DNA of 64,000 nucleotides from Sanguinoderma infundibulare (GCA_032821775.1 JAVLRN010000002.1:930001-994000); one strand, 5' to 3'; shown: positions 11,948 to 25,127, numbered from the stretch's first letter. Program-made: numbers and translations. Notes: a model not told the origin generated them from the sequence alone.

Positions 11948-13894
11948 ATGTCCTTCCCGTGGAAACACAGCGTCGCGACACTCTTGACGGGGACTGCGCT
12001 CGCATTCGCTGGCAATGCGCTCTCCTTCAACCCCGTCCAGGGAAACATCGGCGACCTCGTTTTTGCCAAGTGCACTGACAACAGCACTCTTCCTGGGGCC
12101 GAGTGTGGATATGCCATGTGGGTCCTTTTAACGACAGATTGTGGCGCAACTGGGAATGTACTGAGACATTAATCGCGTCCGTAGAGTCCCACTCGACTAC
12201 ACCAACCCGAGCGCCGGAGTGGCCAAGGTCGCGCTCGGTCGGTACAACGCCACAACTTCTCCCCGCAAGGGCGTCGTCTTTGTCAACATCGGAGGACCGG
12301 GTCTGACTGGTGTTGACCTCGCGACCACTGCTGATGGCCTCGCCCTGGTCCAACCGCGCGTGAGTCCCAGACCAGTGCATCCGAATCGTCCGTATTGCTC
12401 ACATCGACGGGGGTCAGATCGGCGAGGAGTACGACATCATCGGCTTTGACCCACGCGGAATTGGTTTGACCGAGTATGTGGCGTCGCGCGATATCGGCCG
12501 AACAGTAGCTGACCAACCATACCCTGCCAGGCCCCAGACGAAGTGCTTCACCGCAAGCGGCTCGCGTGAGGCTTTCATCGCGAACACCGTCCTCGACCGT
12601 GGCTACGACGTGTTGCCGAGCGCGACAGACCCATACAACCGTTTCCACCTGATCGAGACCCAGCGGGACGCCAATGCGCTCTACCAGGCGCAGTTCCAGG
12701 TGTGCGCACAGACGATGGGCCAGACAATCCGTTACATGGGCACGACATCGGTCGTGCGCGACATCGACTACATCAATACCCTCCTCGCCGGAAACGGGTC
12801 GCTGATCAACTTCTATGGCTTCTCGTACGGCACAATCATAGGCCAGTATCTGATCAACCTCTACCACGACCGCATTGGCCGCGTCGTCATCGATGGCGTT
12901 GTTGATGCAGACGTGTGGGCGAATGTGCCCCCGTTCCTGCAGCTCAGCAACGTTCTCAACTCGACGGACGCCGTCTACCAGATATTCTTCGAAGAGTGCG
13001 CGAAGGCTGGACCGTCGGCCTGCGCGTTGGCGACAAAGGACAACGAGGATCCCAGCGACATCATGACTCGCGTGGAGGACTTTGTCAACAGCCTGTACGA
13101 GGCGCCGCTCGCGGTCCCGAACGCGACGCTGCCCGGTATCTTGACCAACGGCCGCGCGCGGACGTTCATAATTGGTGGCCTAGAGTTCCCGCAGACTTGG
13201 CCCGACATCGCGAGTGAGCTTGCCGCAGCGATGAGCGGGGACGGCTCGGGCATGCTCAACGACGTGAACACCCCAATTGTTGTCGATCTCGAGGACGCGG
13301 CGGTGATCTGCAACGACCAGAAGCCGTCCTCCGAGTCCCCGCCTTCGGCCGAAACCATCATCGACGCTGCCCTCGAAGTCCTCAAGGACGTGTCGCGGTT
13401 CGCCTTCACCTTCGAGCCCAACTATGGGTGCCAATACTGGTACACGAGCCCGCCGGAGAGGTACCTCGGGCCGTGGAACAAGACGCTGAACAACCCGATC
13501 CTGATCATCTCGAACACAGTGCGTCCAATGCGTGTCTTTGCAATCTGGTCAGAAAGAGGCGACTGATACGAACTCTCGCAGCACGATCCAGTCACGGCCC
13601 TCGTGAATGGCGAGCGCGCGCACTCGTACTTCCCCAACTCGTCCGCACTGCTCGTTCAGAATAGCCCCGGCGTAAGTCCCCCCGCTCATCCATCTACCAG
13701 TATTCTCTTTGTACAAGATGGGCTGACTCGGTTACTCGGGCACTTAGCACACCTCTCTCGCACTCGACTCCGAATGCACCTTCCAGCATGCGCGCGCGTA
13801 CTTCGCGAACGGCACGCTCCCTGCCTCGGGTACCGTCTGCGAGGTCGACCAGAGCCCGTTTCCGGCCTCGTCGAACTCGACTGTCGCAAACTGA
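11948..13894 (+). CDS. Secreted serine peptidase, S33 / tripeptidyl aminopeptidase-like
   Basis: Exons 11948-12117, 12185-12359, 12418-12473, 12531-13518, 13582-13671, 13748-13894; 541 aa, all phases close. MSFPWKHSVATLLTGTALAF is a typical signal peptide; an in-frame ATG at 11927 would add seven residues. The alpha/beta-hydrolase fold shows CGYAIVPLDYTNP near the mature N-terminus, an oxyanion-type NIGGPGLTG, IIGFDPRGIG, the nucleophile elbow GFSYGT (Ser232), Asp465 in NTHDPVTA, and His494 directly at the last exon junction in SPGHTSLALD. This matches TAP-like secreted aminopeptidases that take peptides from protein N-termini. The glycine loop is GGPGLTG rather than the usual GGPGGSG. Its role is probably extracellular protein digestion. 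Confidence 0.88.
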
Positions 13895-14449
13895 ACTGGA
13901 GCCTGTTGGCCGTGGGTACTGGTGGGGCAAGGCTCTCGGACCATGTTTATCTCCTCTGCACGACTTGTAAGGTAAGCCACAAGGCGAGCCCGTGTCGTTT
14001 GTGGGCGTCCTCGCCAGTTACGCATGGTATACATCAACACTGTCAGCATCACCCGGACCTTATTTACGCCATGATTTCCCTCTCATGATGGTATGTTGCA
14101 GCCAGATGAGACATTTCTGGACATTTAGAAGGCCTCTTTTTCCGTATGTAATGGATGAATGCGTACGTCGCAGCGGGCTATGCGCCGAGTGCGGTCAGAG
14201 TCGATGTCGAAACGGGTCGGAGGGAGAGTACTGGAAGTCGCCAATCGCGATGGACGGGTCGACTCTGACCGTGGCAGGCGCTGGCGTGACATTCGGAACC
14301 CGGTTCCGGTAACTTCCGTCACCGTCTGGAACGAACCTTCAACTTTGCGCTGCGGCAGCTCTAAGTTCCCACCGCCATCCAATCCTCATCCATGCACAGC
14401 GCAATCGAGACCGTCCCTGTTGCGTCTCGCACTCGCAGACCGAGCAGCC
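13895..14449. other. Intergenic, promoter of the coiled-coil/DUF gene
   Basis: No coding region seen. The last 80 bases are the segment duplicated as the relic at 10901-11036. Confidence 0.4.
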
Positions 14450-16175
14450 ATGGGCGACATCGGCACAGACCAAGGACTTTTCGTCAAAATCCTCAACGAA
14501 CAGCTGAAGGAGAGCCGAGATGAGGTCCAGAGATTGAACCAGGTCAGGATGACCAACCCCGCGATGCCTTGTGTTATCCCGCGTGTCGTTCTATTGGAAC
14601 TGTCTCTCAGCTTTTGGATTAGCATGCCACGGGCGGTTCTTGAGTATGCGCGGAGTGGCTTGGCCCATCGCCTTCCAGTAGAACAGCGGGACTGACACAG
14701 CACGCTTGAATGTGGGGGAGGAAAATTTTCCCATTAACATGGCACACAGTACGATGCTTTGCTCAGAGAAGAGCTCATAAAGCTCCGTTCGAACGGCCTT
14801 GCATCCGATGATGCAACTGCTACATCCCAGGTGAGTGCTCTCAATAGCTTCGCTAGCTTCGAATTGCTCAACACTGACAACGTGCATTGTAAGGTACCTC
14901 AGCTTCTAGTCGAACTCAGCGTCCTTCGGAAGGAGCGCGACGAAGCACTCACACTCGCTGCAACACGCCAAGCGGAAGCTGTCACCTGGAAGACCCGATA
15001 CGATCAGTTGATCCCACAGCTCGCCGGGTCTGCAGCGTTAACCGCGCAACTTTTGGGCACGATGCAGGAGGATTTAGGTCGATTTATCGGTCAACCGGCC
15101 GCATCTGTGACCCCGATCGCGCCAACTCCAGCTGTATGGCCAGGTGGCGCCAATGCAGAGGTCCGTGGTCTCAATATTCCTTCCCAGGGAACTTCTGCGA
15201 GATGATCGACCAATATCTTTTCAGGCTTTCCGCGCTTTCATCACAGCTTTACCAGGAACCGCAATCCCAGACGGGCATCAACCAGACTCTCGCGTGGTTT
15301 TCAGAAACGTCGCCCGTCTGCCACTTTTGTCGAAGGCGGCCATGAAGACATGGTCAGTCCTCGAAACCGTCCTCGAGCAGATCTGCCATGTTCATCCTCT
15401 TCTCTTTACTTAGCATCGGCGGCTTTGCATTCTTCGGGGACCTGCTTCAATGGTGCCCATCTCCCTCTCAACACGCCTACGTCGTCTTCCCCCAGTACAA
15501 ATACAACCCGAAACCCTCCGCAGAAGGCTCGACGACATGGACCGACACGACGATTGAGTGGTCTTCCTTGGCCGGTCAACAGCGCGAACTGTTCTACCTC
15601 GACGGCGAGAACATCAGCTACGCTGGCACGTTCTTCTGTCACGCGGGACCGCGCTCCGCGAGGGTGGCGGAACTTGGAGACGCCGTTGATGGTGTAAGTC
15701 TCTTGGCTCCCATCTTCGGTTTTGTACCGCTAACCCCATCTCGACTCTCAATCAGACCATTTACGAGGCCCTTGCGCACAAGACCTTCCACCTCGACACC
15801 AAGAACCCAAAGGCCAGGTCGAACCTGTCTAAGACCTACACACCACTCCTAGCTGAACTGTACCGCGACGACGCCGCCACGGCCACAGTGCAGCTCCTCG
15901 GCCTCCAGCGCGTCGGATTCAACCAAGCCCTGTTCGACATCCTGGTCAAGGCGAGCAGGAAGCGCGGCCGTGCCGCGGCGTTCGTCGAGATGGGCGACGT
16001 GTCTCAGGCGAAGGACGGAACTGGAGGAATGCCAATGAGCGCGGGGGAGAGCATCGCCGCGGGGACGGGGGCTGGGATGGAGATTGGGGTAGGGATTCGG
16101 TTAGACGTTGACGCGGAAGCTTCGGGCGGAGAAGGACAGGGACCGTCGAAGGTTCCGAGGTTAGATAGTGACTGA
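14450..16175 (+). CDS. Coiled-coil protein with a basidiomycete DUF (DUF6697-like)
   Basis: Exons 14450-14542, 14750-14830, 14894-15160, 15225-15352, 15414-15693, 15756-16175; 422 aa, all phases close. Residues about 1-130 are Leu/Lys/Glu-rich coiled coil (VELSVLRKERDEAL). The centre has a globular segment with VVFPQYKYN, then RELFYLDGENISYAGTFFCH. That F-Y-x-G-x-Y-x-G-T-[FY] pattern recalls proteins annotated DUF6697 in Agaricomycetes (from memory, unverified). The tail is Gly/Ala-rich and ends LDSD. Intron 3 could also start elsewhere, but only the acceptor at 15224 keeps frame. Function is unknown. Relatives occur at 22761, 28490 and as a relic at 10901, each near an HMG-box gene. Confidence 0.75.
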
Positions 16176-16578
16176 CATCGCCGGGTTGGATGACACAGCT
16201 GCCGATACGTACAGTCCCAACTCTCGTTACATTGTGCAAACAACTCGCAAGAAGACGTCGTAAGAGCAGAATGTGCACTGTGTTGTCCGTGTCATGGCGT
16301 GCCGTGCCGGTCACGAGATACTTGTAGGAAGATGCTCTGATGGCCAAACGCAATGAACGAGGTTGAACGCTGAACTACTAGAAGATGGCGCCAAACCAAA
16401 CAGAGCCACACCAAGTCAGACTCTCAGATCCGAGGTCGCAGCCACCGCGGCTGCGGCCACGTCTTGCACTCCTCCATCTCCGTCAGACTTTTTATACACG
16501 GTTCAAGGTGAGTTATTTAGGCCGGCGCAACTGCGAACGTGCTATGGAACTCATAGGATGCCAGAATTGCCACACATC

Positions 16579-18372
16579 ATGCAGCCTGCGGTCCACGGCG
16601 CCTTCCTCTGTCATGATATCGTCGAAGACATATTTGGCCATTTCTTACCCGATCCCCTGACATCACCGTGCAAATTCCAAGGATACTACGGACGAGCCAT
16701 TGAAGAGCACGAAAGGCTGAACACCCTCGCATCTGCCGCACGGGTGTCCAAATTGGTCTCCGAGATCGCGCTCGCCGTGCTCTGGTCTCAGCTCCATGAG
16801 TTCGCCCATCTCTTCAGGATCTTGCCACAGTATAACCCCAGTGCGTATAAAGTAAGTATCCCTGTTCACAAATAAAACAGATGATGTCCTCGTGCTAATG
16901 GATTATTGTAAATATAGCTACTCGATGGGGAGCCAAGTACGGCGGATTGGGCAAGACTGGAGACCTACGCGGCGCGCGTGCGACAGATACACTGCATCGA
17001 CCCCACGGAAGACGAGCCGAAGTTCTTGGACATCCTCCTCAATCGCTATGGCCGTAACGTCAGCCGCCTCTTCCCCCACCTTACAGCGTTAGGAATTTTC
17101 AAAGTCATGCTAACGGAGGACGACACGGCATTCTCAAAAACCCCTCTCCTCACCCCCACGTTGCAGCATCTAGTCCTGGACATCGCTTACCCCCCACGGC
17201 GAGTCTTGACTAGCGCGTTAGCATATGTCGCCAAGGTTGCACCGTCCCTGTCAAGCCTGAAGATCGAATACAGTGAATTCGAAATTGAAGAGCGTAACCG
17301 TGTCGTCGACTGGGAAATGGGGCCGCTGAGCTGCCTCCGTGAACTCGACATCACAGCGCCGCTCAATATGAGCGCTTCCGCGCTTGCAACCATCGCGCGT
17401 GCTTGCCCACATCTCCAAGCACTCTCTGTCCGCATCCCAGGCGACTGCGCGGGTCTTGTAGGATGCTTCCAGTCCCTGACCCACATCTGGATAGCTGGCG
17501 CCGCATCCGCCCTCCAGTCGTTCTTCGCCGCGACATCGCCTCCACTCCTTCAACATCTCGAGATAGCCACCATCATGTCGTACCCGCACGCTGCGCTCCT
17601 CACAGAATGCATCCACTCCATACTCTCCCATGTCCCGAAGACGCTTTCCGTATTCTCCCTGGACTCTTGGATGTCGGAGTCAACCGAGCCAGACAACACA
17701 TCCGTGCTCCAACTTGTTCAACCCGCGCTCGAACTGCGCGCCCTTACCCGTTTCACGTGCGGTCTCGATCCCCTCCCCTCACTCAGCGACGATGACCTCC
17801 TACAGATGCTCAGTGCCTGGACATCGTTGACCGACCTCTACATTGCGAATGGTCATACCGATGACCCTCAACGTTCCCGGGTACCGCAACTCACCGCGCG
17901 TGTCCTCCCCGCGGCCGTCGCGCACTGCCCTAACCTCCGCAAGCTGGTCCTTCCGGGGGTTGATTTGGCGACAATATCTATGGGAGACGAAGTTCTGCCA
18001 GTGCCAGCCCCACATGCTACAGGGCACCCCCTGCGGACACTCAGCGTTTATTGGGAGTGCGAGGACAAGAAGATGTGCCGGCGCGCGGCCGCGATGATCG
18101 ATAGGCTATTCCCGTCGTTGGATGTTTCGGAGGTAGTCCATCGCGGGGGGATACTGTCGAGGCAACCGAAGAACACGGGGTGGGACACTGTTGTGCGGAT
18201 GGTGGGTAAGTTGCAATCTGATCGCGCGAAGGTTGATCACGACGGACATAATACAATATTACGTCCCGGGACGGCCCATGAAAATGATCAGACGTGTTCT
18301 CCTGTCGACATCCTATTCCGTACTGGAAAATGGTTGCTAGATGCGCTTATCGTTTGTCAAAGCCGTGGTTAG
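16579..18372 (+). CDS. F-box/leucine-rich-repeat protein 1
   Basis: Exons 16579-16851 and 16918-18372; 575 aa. The N-terminus (residues about 6-95) is an F-box of the Agaricomycete type: HDIVEDIFGHFLPDP, then SAARVSKLVSEIALAVLWSQ. Exon 2 gives irregular LRR-like repeats with LxxLxI strands (LQHLVLDI, LSSLKIEY, LRELDITA, LQALSVRI). The role is likely an SCF substrate adaptor. The final ~37 codons lie in duplicated unit A, past the breakpoint at 18261, so the present C-terminus was created or replaced by the rearrangement. An in-frame upstream ATG at 16363 would lengthen the protein by 72 residues of low-complexity sequence; I prefer 16579. Confidence 0.8.
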
Positions 18373-20975
18373 ACGGACAATAAAAGGCGCAGTTATCCCA
18401 ACCTTTTCCTTTCCGGAATATGAAGTTGTGTAGAGCGCACGAAACAAACGTCACGTTGCGTTAGGATTGTAGCTAAGTCGCATATCCCCGCGCGTCATGT
18501 CGAGATATATGATTCTCGATACCGCTTCAGAAATGGATGTGTTTGTATGTTCGCTCATCAATATTCAATCCTTCTGAGTTGTATCGTGAAGAGACTCGGA
18601 GAGGGTTTGAATGGAAGATGGTTCCATGGCCAGTGAAGAGGATGGACTCCTGCCAACAAGCCTCAGGACAATATGGCACACTGACACGAGGCTGACGGCA
18701 TGTGACCTGTACGCGCCTGTTCGTGTGACATAACGCGTCGCATGCGGCAGCAGCATCACACCCCTTGTCACGGCTCTTCATCACCAGGAGTCGGACATCG
18801 CAGGGGGACATAGCGGCCGAGTTCTGCACTCTCGGAGCAACTTAGGTAAGATATAAGCCAATCCTTATTGCAGAAACACTCACGAATATGGACTCAGACA
18901 AGGAGCACTACTCATCACGGCGGCTGGCATCATGCATCACACCTCTGCGCTGGCACTGCGCACGCTTTATTGTCAAGAGATTGCCGAAAACATCTTCAGC
19001 TACTTTTCGTTTCAGCGGTCGTAAACGTCTCGCTCTTGCTCTGTGGACTACCGCCGCGAACATCACGAACATCACGACACACAGACAAAACGGCACATGC
19101 TATTTGCAGCGGGACGGGTATCAAAGTACATATCAGGGTGTGTCGGACTAGGTGCGTCACGACATCTATTCGGCAATGACGTTTGGACCTAATCGCTACC
19201 TAGATTTTCGGACAGCTAGCGGAGGCACACTGGGCTAGGCTTGAAGCGTACGCAGCACGCGTGAGGGAGGTCAATGTCCGCTACTTCGTCCCTTCTGCAG
19301 ACAACATCTGGCGAGTCCTTTCAGGTCGCTACGAAAACGACCTCTCCCGGCTTTTCCCCTGCCTGAGAGCACTAGCAGGCCTACATATCGCACCGCTGGA
19401 TACGTTATTCAGCATCCCGCGACGCTTTCCGTGCTCAAACTCGAATCAAAGGTCTCATTTTCCAACCTTTCTCCATTTCATCGACTTCGTTCAGCCCCTG
19501 CTCGCACTGCCCGCTCTCGCCTCCTTTAGCTTCCGCATCCAGCGTCTCCCATCCCTCAGTGACCCCGACATCGCTAGAACACTCGACGCCTGGTCCTCGT
19601 TAACAGCCCTCCGCATCGGACACGACAACTCCAGCCCGCCTCCCCCAACGCTCGCTCGTCCCACTGCGCGTATCCTCCCCACCATCGCCCTTCGCTGTCC
19701 GCACTTGCGCAACCTCGAGCTGCCCGAGGTAGACCTAAGCGCGACATCTGCTCTGGACCGGGTCGCGATGCCGCCCCCGCTTTGACACCCGCTCCGGACG
19801 CTCGATCTAGAGTCGCGGTGCAAGGACTGGCGTGTCTGCATGCGCGCGACAGTCATGATCGACTGGCTGTTTCCATCCATTGCGCTACCAGTGATCCGGG
19901 GATCAGAGAGCTATCATTCGCCACGCCGTGAGGCTGTTGGAGGCGATGCAGGCTGGACGCCGGAACGAGGATAACGTTGAAGGGGTGACAGTGGACGGTG
20001 GTGGGGACGGCGGAGAGAGCAACGAGGATGACTTCGAAGGCGGGGAAGATGGCGATGGTGACGAGGACATGGACGAGTAAGCAGGCCGTGACTCCTGCAA
20101 AATCAGACACATTGACGGCGTAGCCGGAGGACGGCGAAGAGTTCGCGAGTGCCCGAGCGGCGCACGGTACGGCCCAGCACCGCATTTGGCCATGGCCACA
20201 GCGTGGATGTTTCCCTGTTTGTTCCTTTTTCTTTGAGCTGTTTGTTCCTTCTTCTTTGACTTAGCCCATTGTCTCTGAGCAACTCCGATTCAATCTCAAG
20301 ACGTTCTGTGGCGCGACGCTTTGCTTTGCAGTCCCCCATATATGGGCCGCGTCTGTTGTTTCCTCCGCCAACCACTACTAGCTCTCTCCCCACTCACTGA
20401 CCACGTCCCCCTCTGCACTCCGAAGGTGAGTCTGCAGTCGCCGCCCTCCGAGTCTTACTCTGCGCATTTCAAAGACAACTCAAGCGTTGCTCTACAGATG
20501 ACGAACAGCGTGTTTTCCGTCCTCCGTTGCAACGAGCTTCTCCGTGCCATCTTCCAGGAACTCAAACCCGCATACCTCAGTCGAGAGGCCTTGGAGAACG
20601 ATATGAGCGGGTTAGCCGAAGCGTATGTGGTCAGCCGCAAACAGGCCCGACGCGATCTCGTATCAGCCGCTCGGGTCTGCCACGCGTTTTCCGAGCATGC
20701 GTTGGACGCACTGTGGGAGGTTCTAGAGGATATCATGCCCTTAATCAGACTCTTGCCGTCCTACTACCAGGAATCTTCGCATTTGGTGCGTGCATATTCC
20801 GATCGTATGACAATTTCTAATTGACCTGCCCGCTCAGGGTATGTTCTTGAATATTTCCTCGGAAGCCTGGTCGCGCTTCTGCTCGTACGCGGAACGTGTC
20901 CGGGAGTTACACCTTCGTTGGACAGAGCTGGATATACGCCTATCCGTCTGGTCTCTGCTGTCCACACACTGTCGC
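18261..20975 (+). repeat. Inverted duplication, half A, right copy
   Basis: Reverse complement of 1-2714. It starts inside the reading frame of F-box/LRR gene 1. Matching sequence presumably continues past 20975, but its partner lies outside the window. Confidence 0.95.
18933..20080 (+). pseudogene. Decayed F-box/LRR gene, right copy
   Basis: Paralogue of the gene at 16579. The F-box is readable from 18933 (LYCQEIAENIFSYFSF) and ends at a TAA. A second block (RVSKYISGCVGL) and a third from about 19212 (WARLEAYAARVREV, NDLSRLFPCLRALAGL) match the intact gene's exons 1 and 2. The middle LRR part is deleted after about 19430, and the 3' part resumes (PSLSDPDIARTLDAWSSLTAL). A TGA at 19783-19785 breaks the end, after which the frame HPLRTLD... 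continues to an acidic Asp/Glu tail ending near 20080. In-frame stops and the deletion make it non-functional. Confidence 0.82.
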
Positions 20976-22106
20976 CGATTACCTCTCTTCCCTCGCTTGC
21001 GACGTCTGACAGCCGTATCCCTGGACGCGGATAGTACCGGGCACACAATCCTTTTGCTCTCACCCATGCTACAATCCGTTACAATGTCCTTCAGCGACGA
21101 AGACGATAATGAAGTGGAAGACCGCGCCAATTTCGATGCGCTGTTCTCCGCGCTCTACCTTGCATCCCCCGGCTTACAAGAACTCGTTCTCGCGGATTAC
21201 TCGACCTTCTACTTGGACAAAAGGCACATCGAGCACCTTTCCCGCTTTTCTGGCCTGCGACGCTTTGTGACTAGCGCAGACTCAAACACGGTTTTCGAGC
21301 TGGGCGCCTGGTCTCAAATGGGTCTCCTTCCGTCTTTGGAGCAGCTCGAGATCGATCTTGATACTTGGGATGAGGAGCTGCCGGATGCCTATGATCTCGC
21401 GATCCCGGACCTACGACGCCTGAAGCTCACAGGATCAATGAAGAACCTCAACGCCTTCGTCGACGCGCTGGCCTCCCCCAACCTCCAGTCGGTTTCGTTC
21501 CATATTTCCGCTTCCGCCACCCTCAAAACTCTGCTGGATTTCCTGCATCGTGCCACGACCAAGCTTCGTGCCAACCTGCACAAGTTCGCGGTCTATTGCG
21601 ATCTCGATACACTGGTAGACCCGCACGACGTTCAGAGCACGATCCATCTTAAGGCGGTCCTAACCTCACTGGCCTCTCTCACCGCGCTGGAGGACCTATC
21701 TATTGACTTCGGCGGGTCGACCTTGCACTTAACGGATGACGACATACTCGCACTCGCCAATGCCTGGCCGCGGCTCGTCGCCCTGAAGTTGCGATACGCC
21801 CCTGCCCTCCTGGAGCGGCTGACGTTCGGTGCTCTCGTCACGCTCGCTACTCGGTGCCCTCGTCTTGTCCGGCTGCACCTCGCGGACGTCAATGTCGACC
21901 CGATACTAGCCGCTAACCTCACTGTTCCCATCGTCGACCACAACCTACGCGAACTGGAGATCCCGAGGCCCCCGCCGGAGGCTTACCTCGCGGTGCTCTG
22001 TGTTGCGGACAAGCTGGACAGACTGTTTCCTCGCCTGGAAAGCTGTCGTGGCCATGCCATTATACGTGCCTCACCGTCAGTTCCGATGGTCCCGGTTAGT
22101 ACGTAG
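20498..22106 (+). CDS. F-box/leucine-rich-repeat protein 2
   Basis: Exons 20498-20785 and 20838-22106; 518 aa, phases close. F-box region at residues about 8-95 (RCNELLRAIFQELKP, AARVCHAFSEHALDALW, PLIRLLPSYY). The rest is a repeat array with LRR-like spacing: LPLFPRLRRLTAVSL, LQELVLADY, LEQLEIDL, LRRLKLTGSM, LQSVSFHI, LVALKLRY, LVRLHLADV. Likely a cytosolic or nuclear SCF adaptor. The first third is duplicated almost identically at 1-477. Upstream, 20321-20497 is open but not needed for the domain. Confidence 0.82.
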
Positions 22107-22760
22107 TTCATCCGCGTTCTTTCCCACCAGACTCGATTGTTATTTGATTATCATCCGCCGCGTATCCGCTCTCTCACTCCTGTCTCTAGTTGTATAAATA
22201 CTGTGTCCTTCTCTGTTCTGTAGCCTCATGGAGTCAACACCGGTTCTCCGGGGTTCTCTGTCTCTCTTCCCATTACAAAAAAGTACGGCGATTGGGGAGC
22301 CAGTACGCGTCTCTGGGTTCGAACTCTGCCCCGCCACCACCATTGGAGATCGCGAAGACGTGTCTTGGATTCATGCAAAACCCGTACGAAATGGCGATAC
22401 GTGTGATGCCATGTGGCATATTGCATGACGCGCTGTATTCTGGATCTCTGTAAGTTACTCCACTGATCTGTCATGAATATCTAGTCTGTTTTATTACACG
22501 TCTATGTTCAAGTGTGTGGTTCTGTGTTAGAGGGGCATGGTTTGGCCTAAGGCAGCGTGACTTGACGTGTTTGAAATTTGTGACATGACGCGGATGCGTC
22601 GTACCTTGATCAGTAATGCAGTATGTATGGTCGAAAGACGTCCTTTGCTTAAATATTTGATACTCTGGATGCTTGCGGGTCGTGGCAACAGGGGTCTCCC
22701 CCTTGAAAGGAGTGAGGCCCTCCGAGTCTTCAAGTTCTCTCAACTCATCCTCATCGCCTC
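22107..22760. other. Gene-free stretch
   Basis: No supported gene. The motif GGGTTCGAACTC at about 22316 superficially resembles a tRNA B-box but has no matching stem. Confidence 0.4.
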
Positions 22761-23211
22761 ATGAGCTCGTCGCCGCTCTTCAACCTGGAGGACACGATTT
22801 CAGCCATCCTTGACTGGCACTTGTGGTCTGGCCTTGGCCGTTTCGACCGTCTGCCGCTCGACGAAGCTCTCGAATTAGCCTCAAGCCAGATTGCAGATAT
22901 GCTGAACGAAGATGTACGTGCACATGTGGCCGTCGTCGTCACGGTTGTTCCCCTACTCCGCCGTAATGCTAGACGTGGTCAGGATATCCCGAGGATGCCG
23001 GATTCGCAGATCATGGAGAAGATGCAAGATTGGCGGTGCGTTTCTTCGATGTACGTCCCTTGTTGACCAGAAAAGGGGTAGAGGTAACCGTCATCCATCT
23101 CCACAGGCATTCATCCGCCTGAAAGCCGAAGTCGCGGTAGCCAAGCGCGAGCGCGATGCAGCCCGCCTCAAATTGGTTGACCCGTTGATTAAGATTATTC
23201 GAGTGTCCTGA
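22761..23211 (+). CDS. Short coiled-coil protein, probably a truncated DUF-family member
   Basis: Exons 22761-22913, 22973-23035, 23107-23211; 106 aa, phases close. It has an N-terminal helical segment (LEDTISAILDWHLWSGLG, LDEALELASSQIADML) and a C-terminal coil (LKAEVAVAKRERDAARLKLV), which resembles VELSVLRKERDEALTLAA of the gene at 14450. It lacks the central globular domain and ends exactly where homology with the left duplicate begins. I infer truncation by the rearrangement, or a relic with a chance stop. Function unknown. Confidence 0.45.
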
Positions 23212-23981
23212 CCTTCAGGCAGGTCGTGCGTGCGCCCGGTCATGGCGGAGACTCATGCCTGCAGGATGTATGATTGAGCGCTTCATGGTCTAGTCAAGAC
23301 CTTCCAGGATTCTGGTACTTGGCGCGCCAATCCCGGCATCATCGACCTCAGGAGGGTTGTGCCGCAAGTGCAGTGCAAACTTTGCCATGATAAGTAATCG
23401 GATCAGAACGCCGAGAGTGGCGACCGAGGCCGCTGAACGAGTCAAAATGTTCAACGTACTCTTTTTCGACTACTTTAGGATTGGCTGCGCCTCGTACCAT
23501 GAGAATCCTTCTTCCCGATTGTCCAGTACATTACGCATCGAAGGCACTCTACTTGTTGTCTATTACAGTACCCTTACCCGTCGTAGGGACACAAGCCCTA
23601 GTGTCAGGCTGCAAATCGAAGTTGCCACTCGATCAGGGAGTATGATCGTGCAAGCGGTGCCGACATGCAATGTGTTTGCGATGTGGCGGTACTCTGGTGG
23701 CTCAAAGGCGACTTCCGATTTGATCGGAGTCTGCTCGTGGCCCACAGTCTGGAACAGTCGAAGCCCTGAACACGAGAATGCATTGCGACAAGACCGGTAC
23801 TCAGTGTATGTATATGCGATAGCTAGGATGGGGACGACAGCAGGGTATAAGACAAATGGAAGAGGATATCGGTGCATCAGCACATTCTAAAAGAACACGA
23901 GACGGGGGAACAATGACATCTAATGGGGGGAGGAATAGGCAGCGGCTTGTGGGAAATAAGAACAACGAACCGAACAATCTA

Positions 23982-24993
23982 CTACTCGTAGATAGGGTCA
24001 TACTCATCGAAGTCGACCATGGACACATCGACGAATACCTCGTCTTCGACAGCCTCGGAAATTGGCCGCTGCACGATGGACTGCGACGGCGGAGGCAGGG
24101 AGAACTCCTGAAGAGGGCCGGATCTGTCCACCCCAGCGTACGTGTCCGCGATCCCCGCTGGCGGCGAGAACAGGCTGGAAGCGTGGCCCACGGGGAGGGA
24201 AGATCCGACCAAGTAGTCCACCTGGGAAACCGGAGCCATGAAGCCGGAACTTTCGTTGATGTCCCCAGAACCGAGGCCGAAGTCAATTGCGTCGTCGACC
24301 CCAAAGCTGAAGTCGATGTTGTCCCAGCAAGGGAAGCCGAAACCAGTGCCGTTCGTCTCGATCTCGTAGCTGCCGGGTGGGGGTGGCTCGTTGTGGACCC
24401 CGTACGTGGCCAGGAAGTTCGCCCCCTCAGCCCACTGCTGAGGGCAGTATGGCCCATACTCGAGCGACGGCTGAGCGTGGGAGGTCGAGGCGGGGGTGGC
24501 GAAGTCTGGGAACTGGCCGGGGAATGGGGGAACCTGCTGTGGGCCTATGGGCGTCGTCCCTGAGCTGGAAGAGGAAGGGAAAGTCTGCTTTTGCTTCCTC
24601 TTTGCCGTCTGTTCCTGTCGCACGACCTGAGGGAAACGGCGCCTGTGTATCCCCTTCACGGCCTCGCCGATCTTCAACCAAAACGCCTGGCCATCGTTCC
24701 CGAGGCCGTGCCACGAGGGCCCCAGGAATTTAGACACTTCCGTCTGCCTCTGCTTCCCTCCTTGCACCCCTGCAGCCGCTGCAGCCGCTGCGGCTGTCGC
24801 GTTCCTGAATTTCCGGAACAGGATGAACCCGTTGGGGGGTCGTTTGTCCTTCCCCAGCGTACCCGAGAGCCATTCGATGAGGCCGTCACGGGTCTCGAGA
24901 GCCTCTGCAGGAATGATGACGGCCTGCGTGAAAGTAGCGGAAAGGTCATCACGGGGACCGCATAATGAGGTTCAAGAATAGCCGACGTACCAT
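23982..24993 (-). CDS. HMG-box DNA-binding protein, right copy
   Basis: Minus strand; exon 1 is 24991-24993 (ATG only), exon 2 is 23982-24923; 314 aa. Same architecture as the left copy (HMG box with internal alanine run, low-complexity acidic tail ending DEYDPIYE). About 20 residues differ. Examples are PSWHGLG against LSWHCLG in the box, one extra Gly in ESSGFMAPV, and several changes around residues 135-165. Most changes are outside the conserved helices. Both copies look intact, so they may be two expressed paralogues. Confidence 0.8.
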
Positions 24994-25127
24994 GATGCAC
25001 GAAACGTAGAGGAATAAGGAAGATAAAAGAGTTGCAATGAAGAGGGAGAGAGAGAGCACTTGAACAAAGAGATCGAGGGTAGTAGGTGGACGAAGAGAGA
25101 TGACGATGCTGGCTCAACTCAAGGTCC

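Noticed and set aside
22300..22345. tRNA B-box-like GGGTTCGAACTC
   Set aside because: No flanking arms or acceptor stem.
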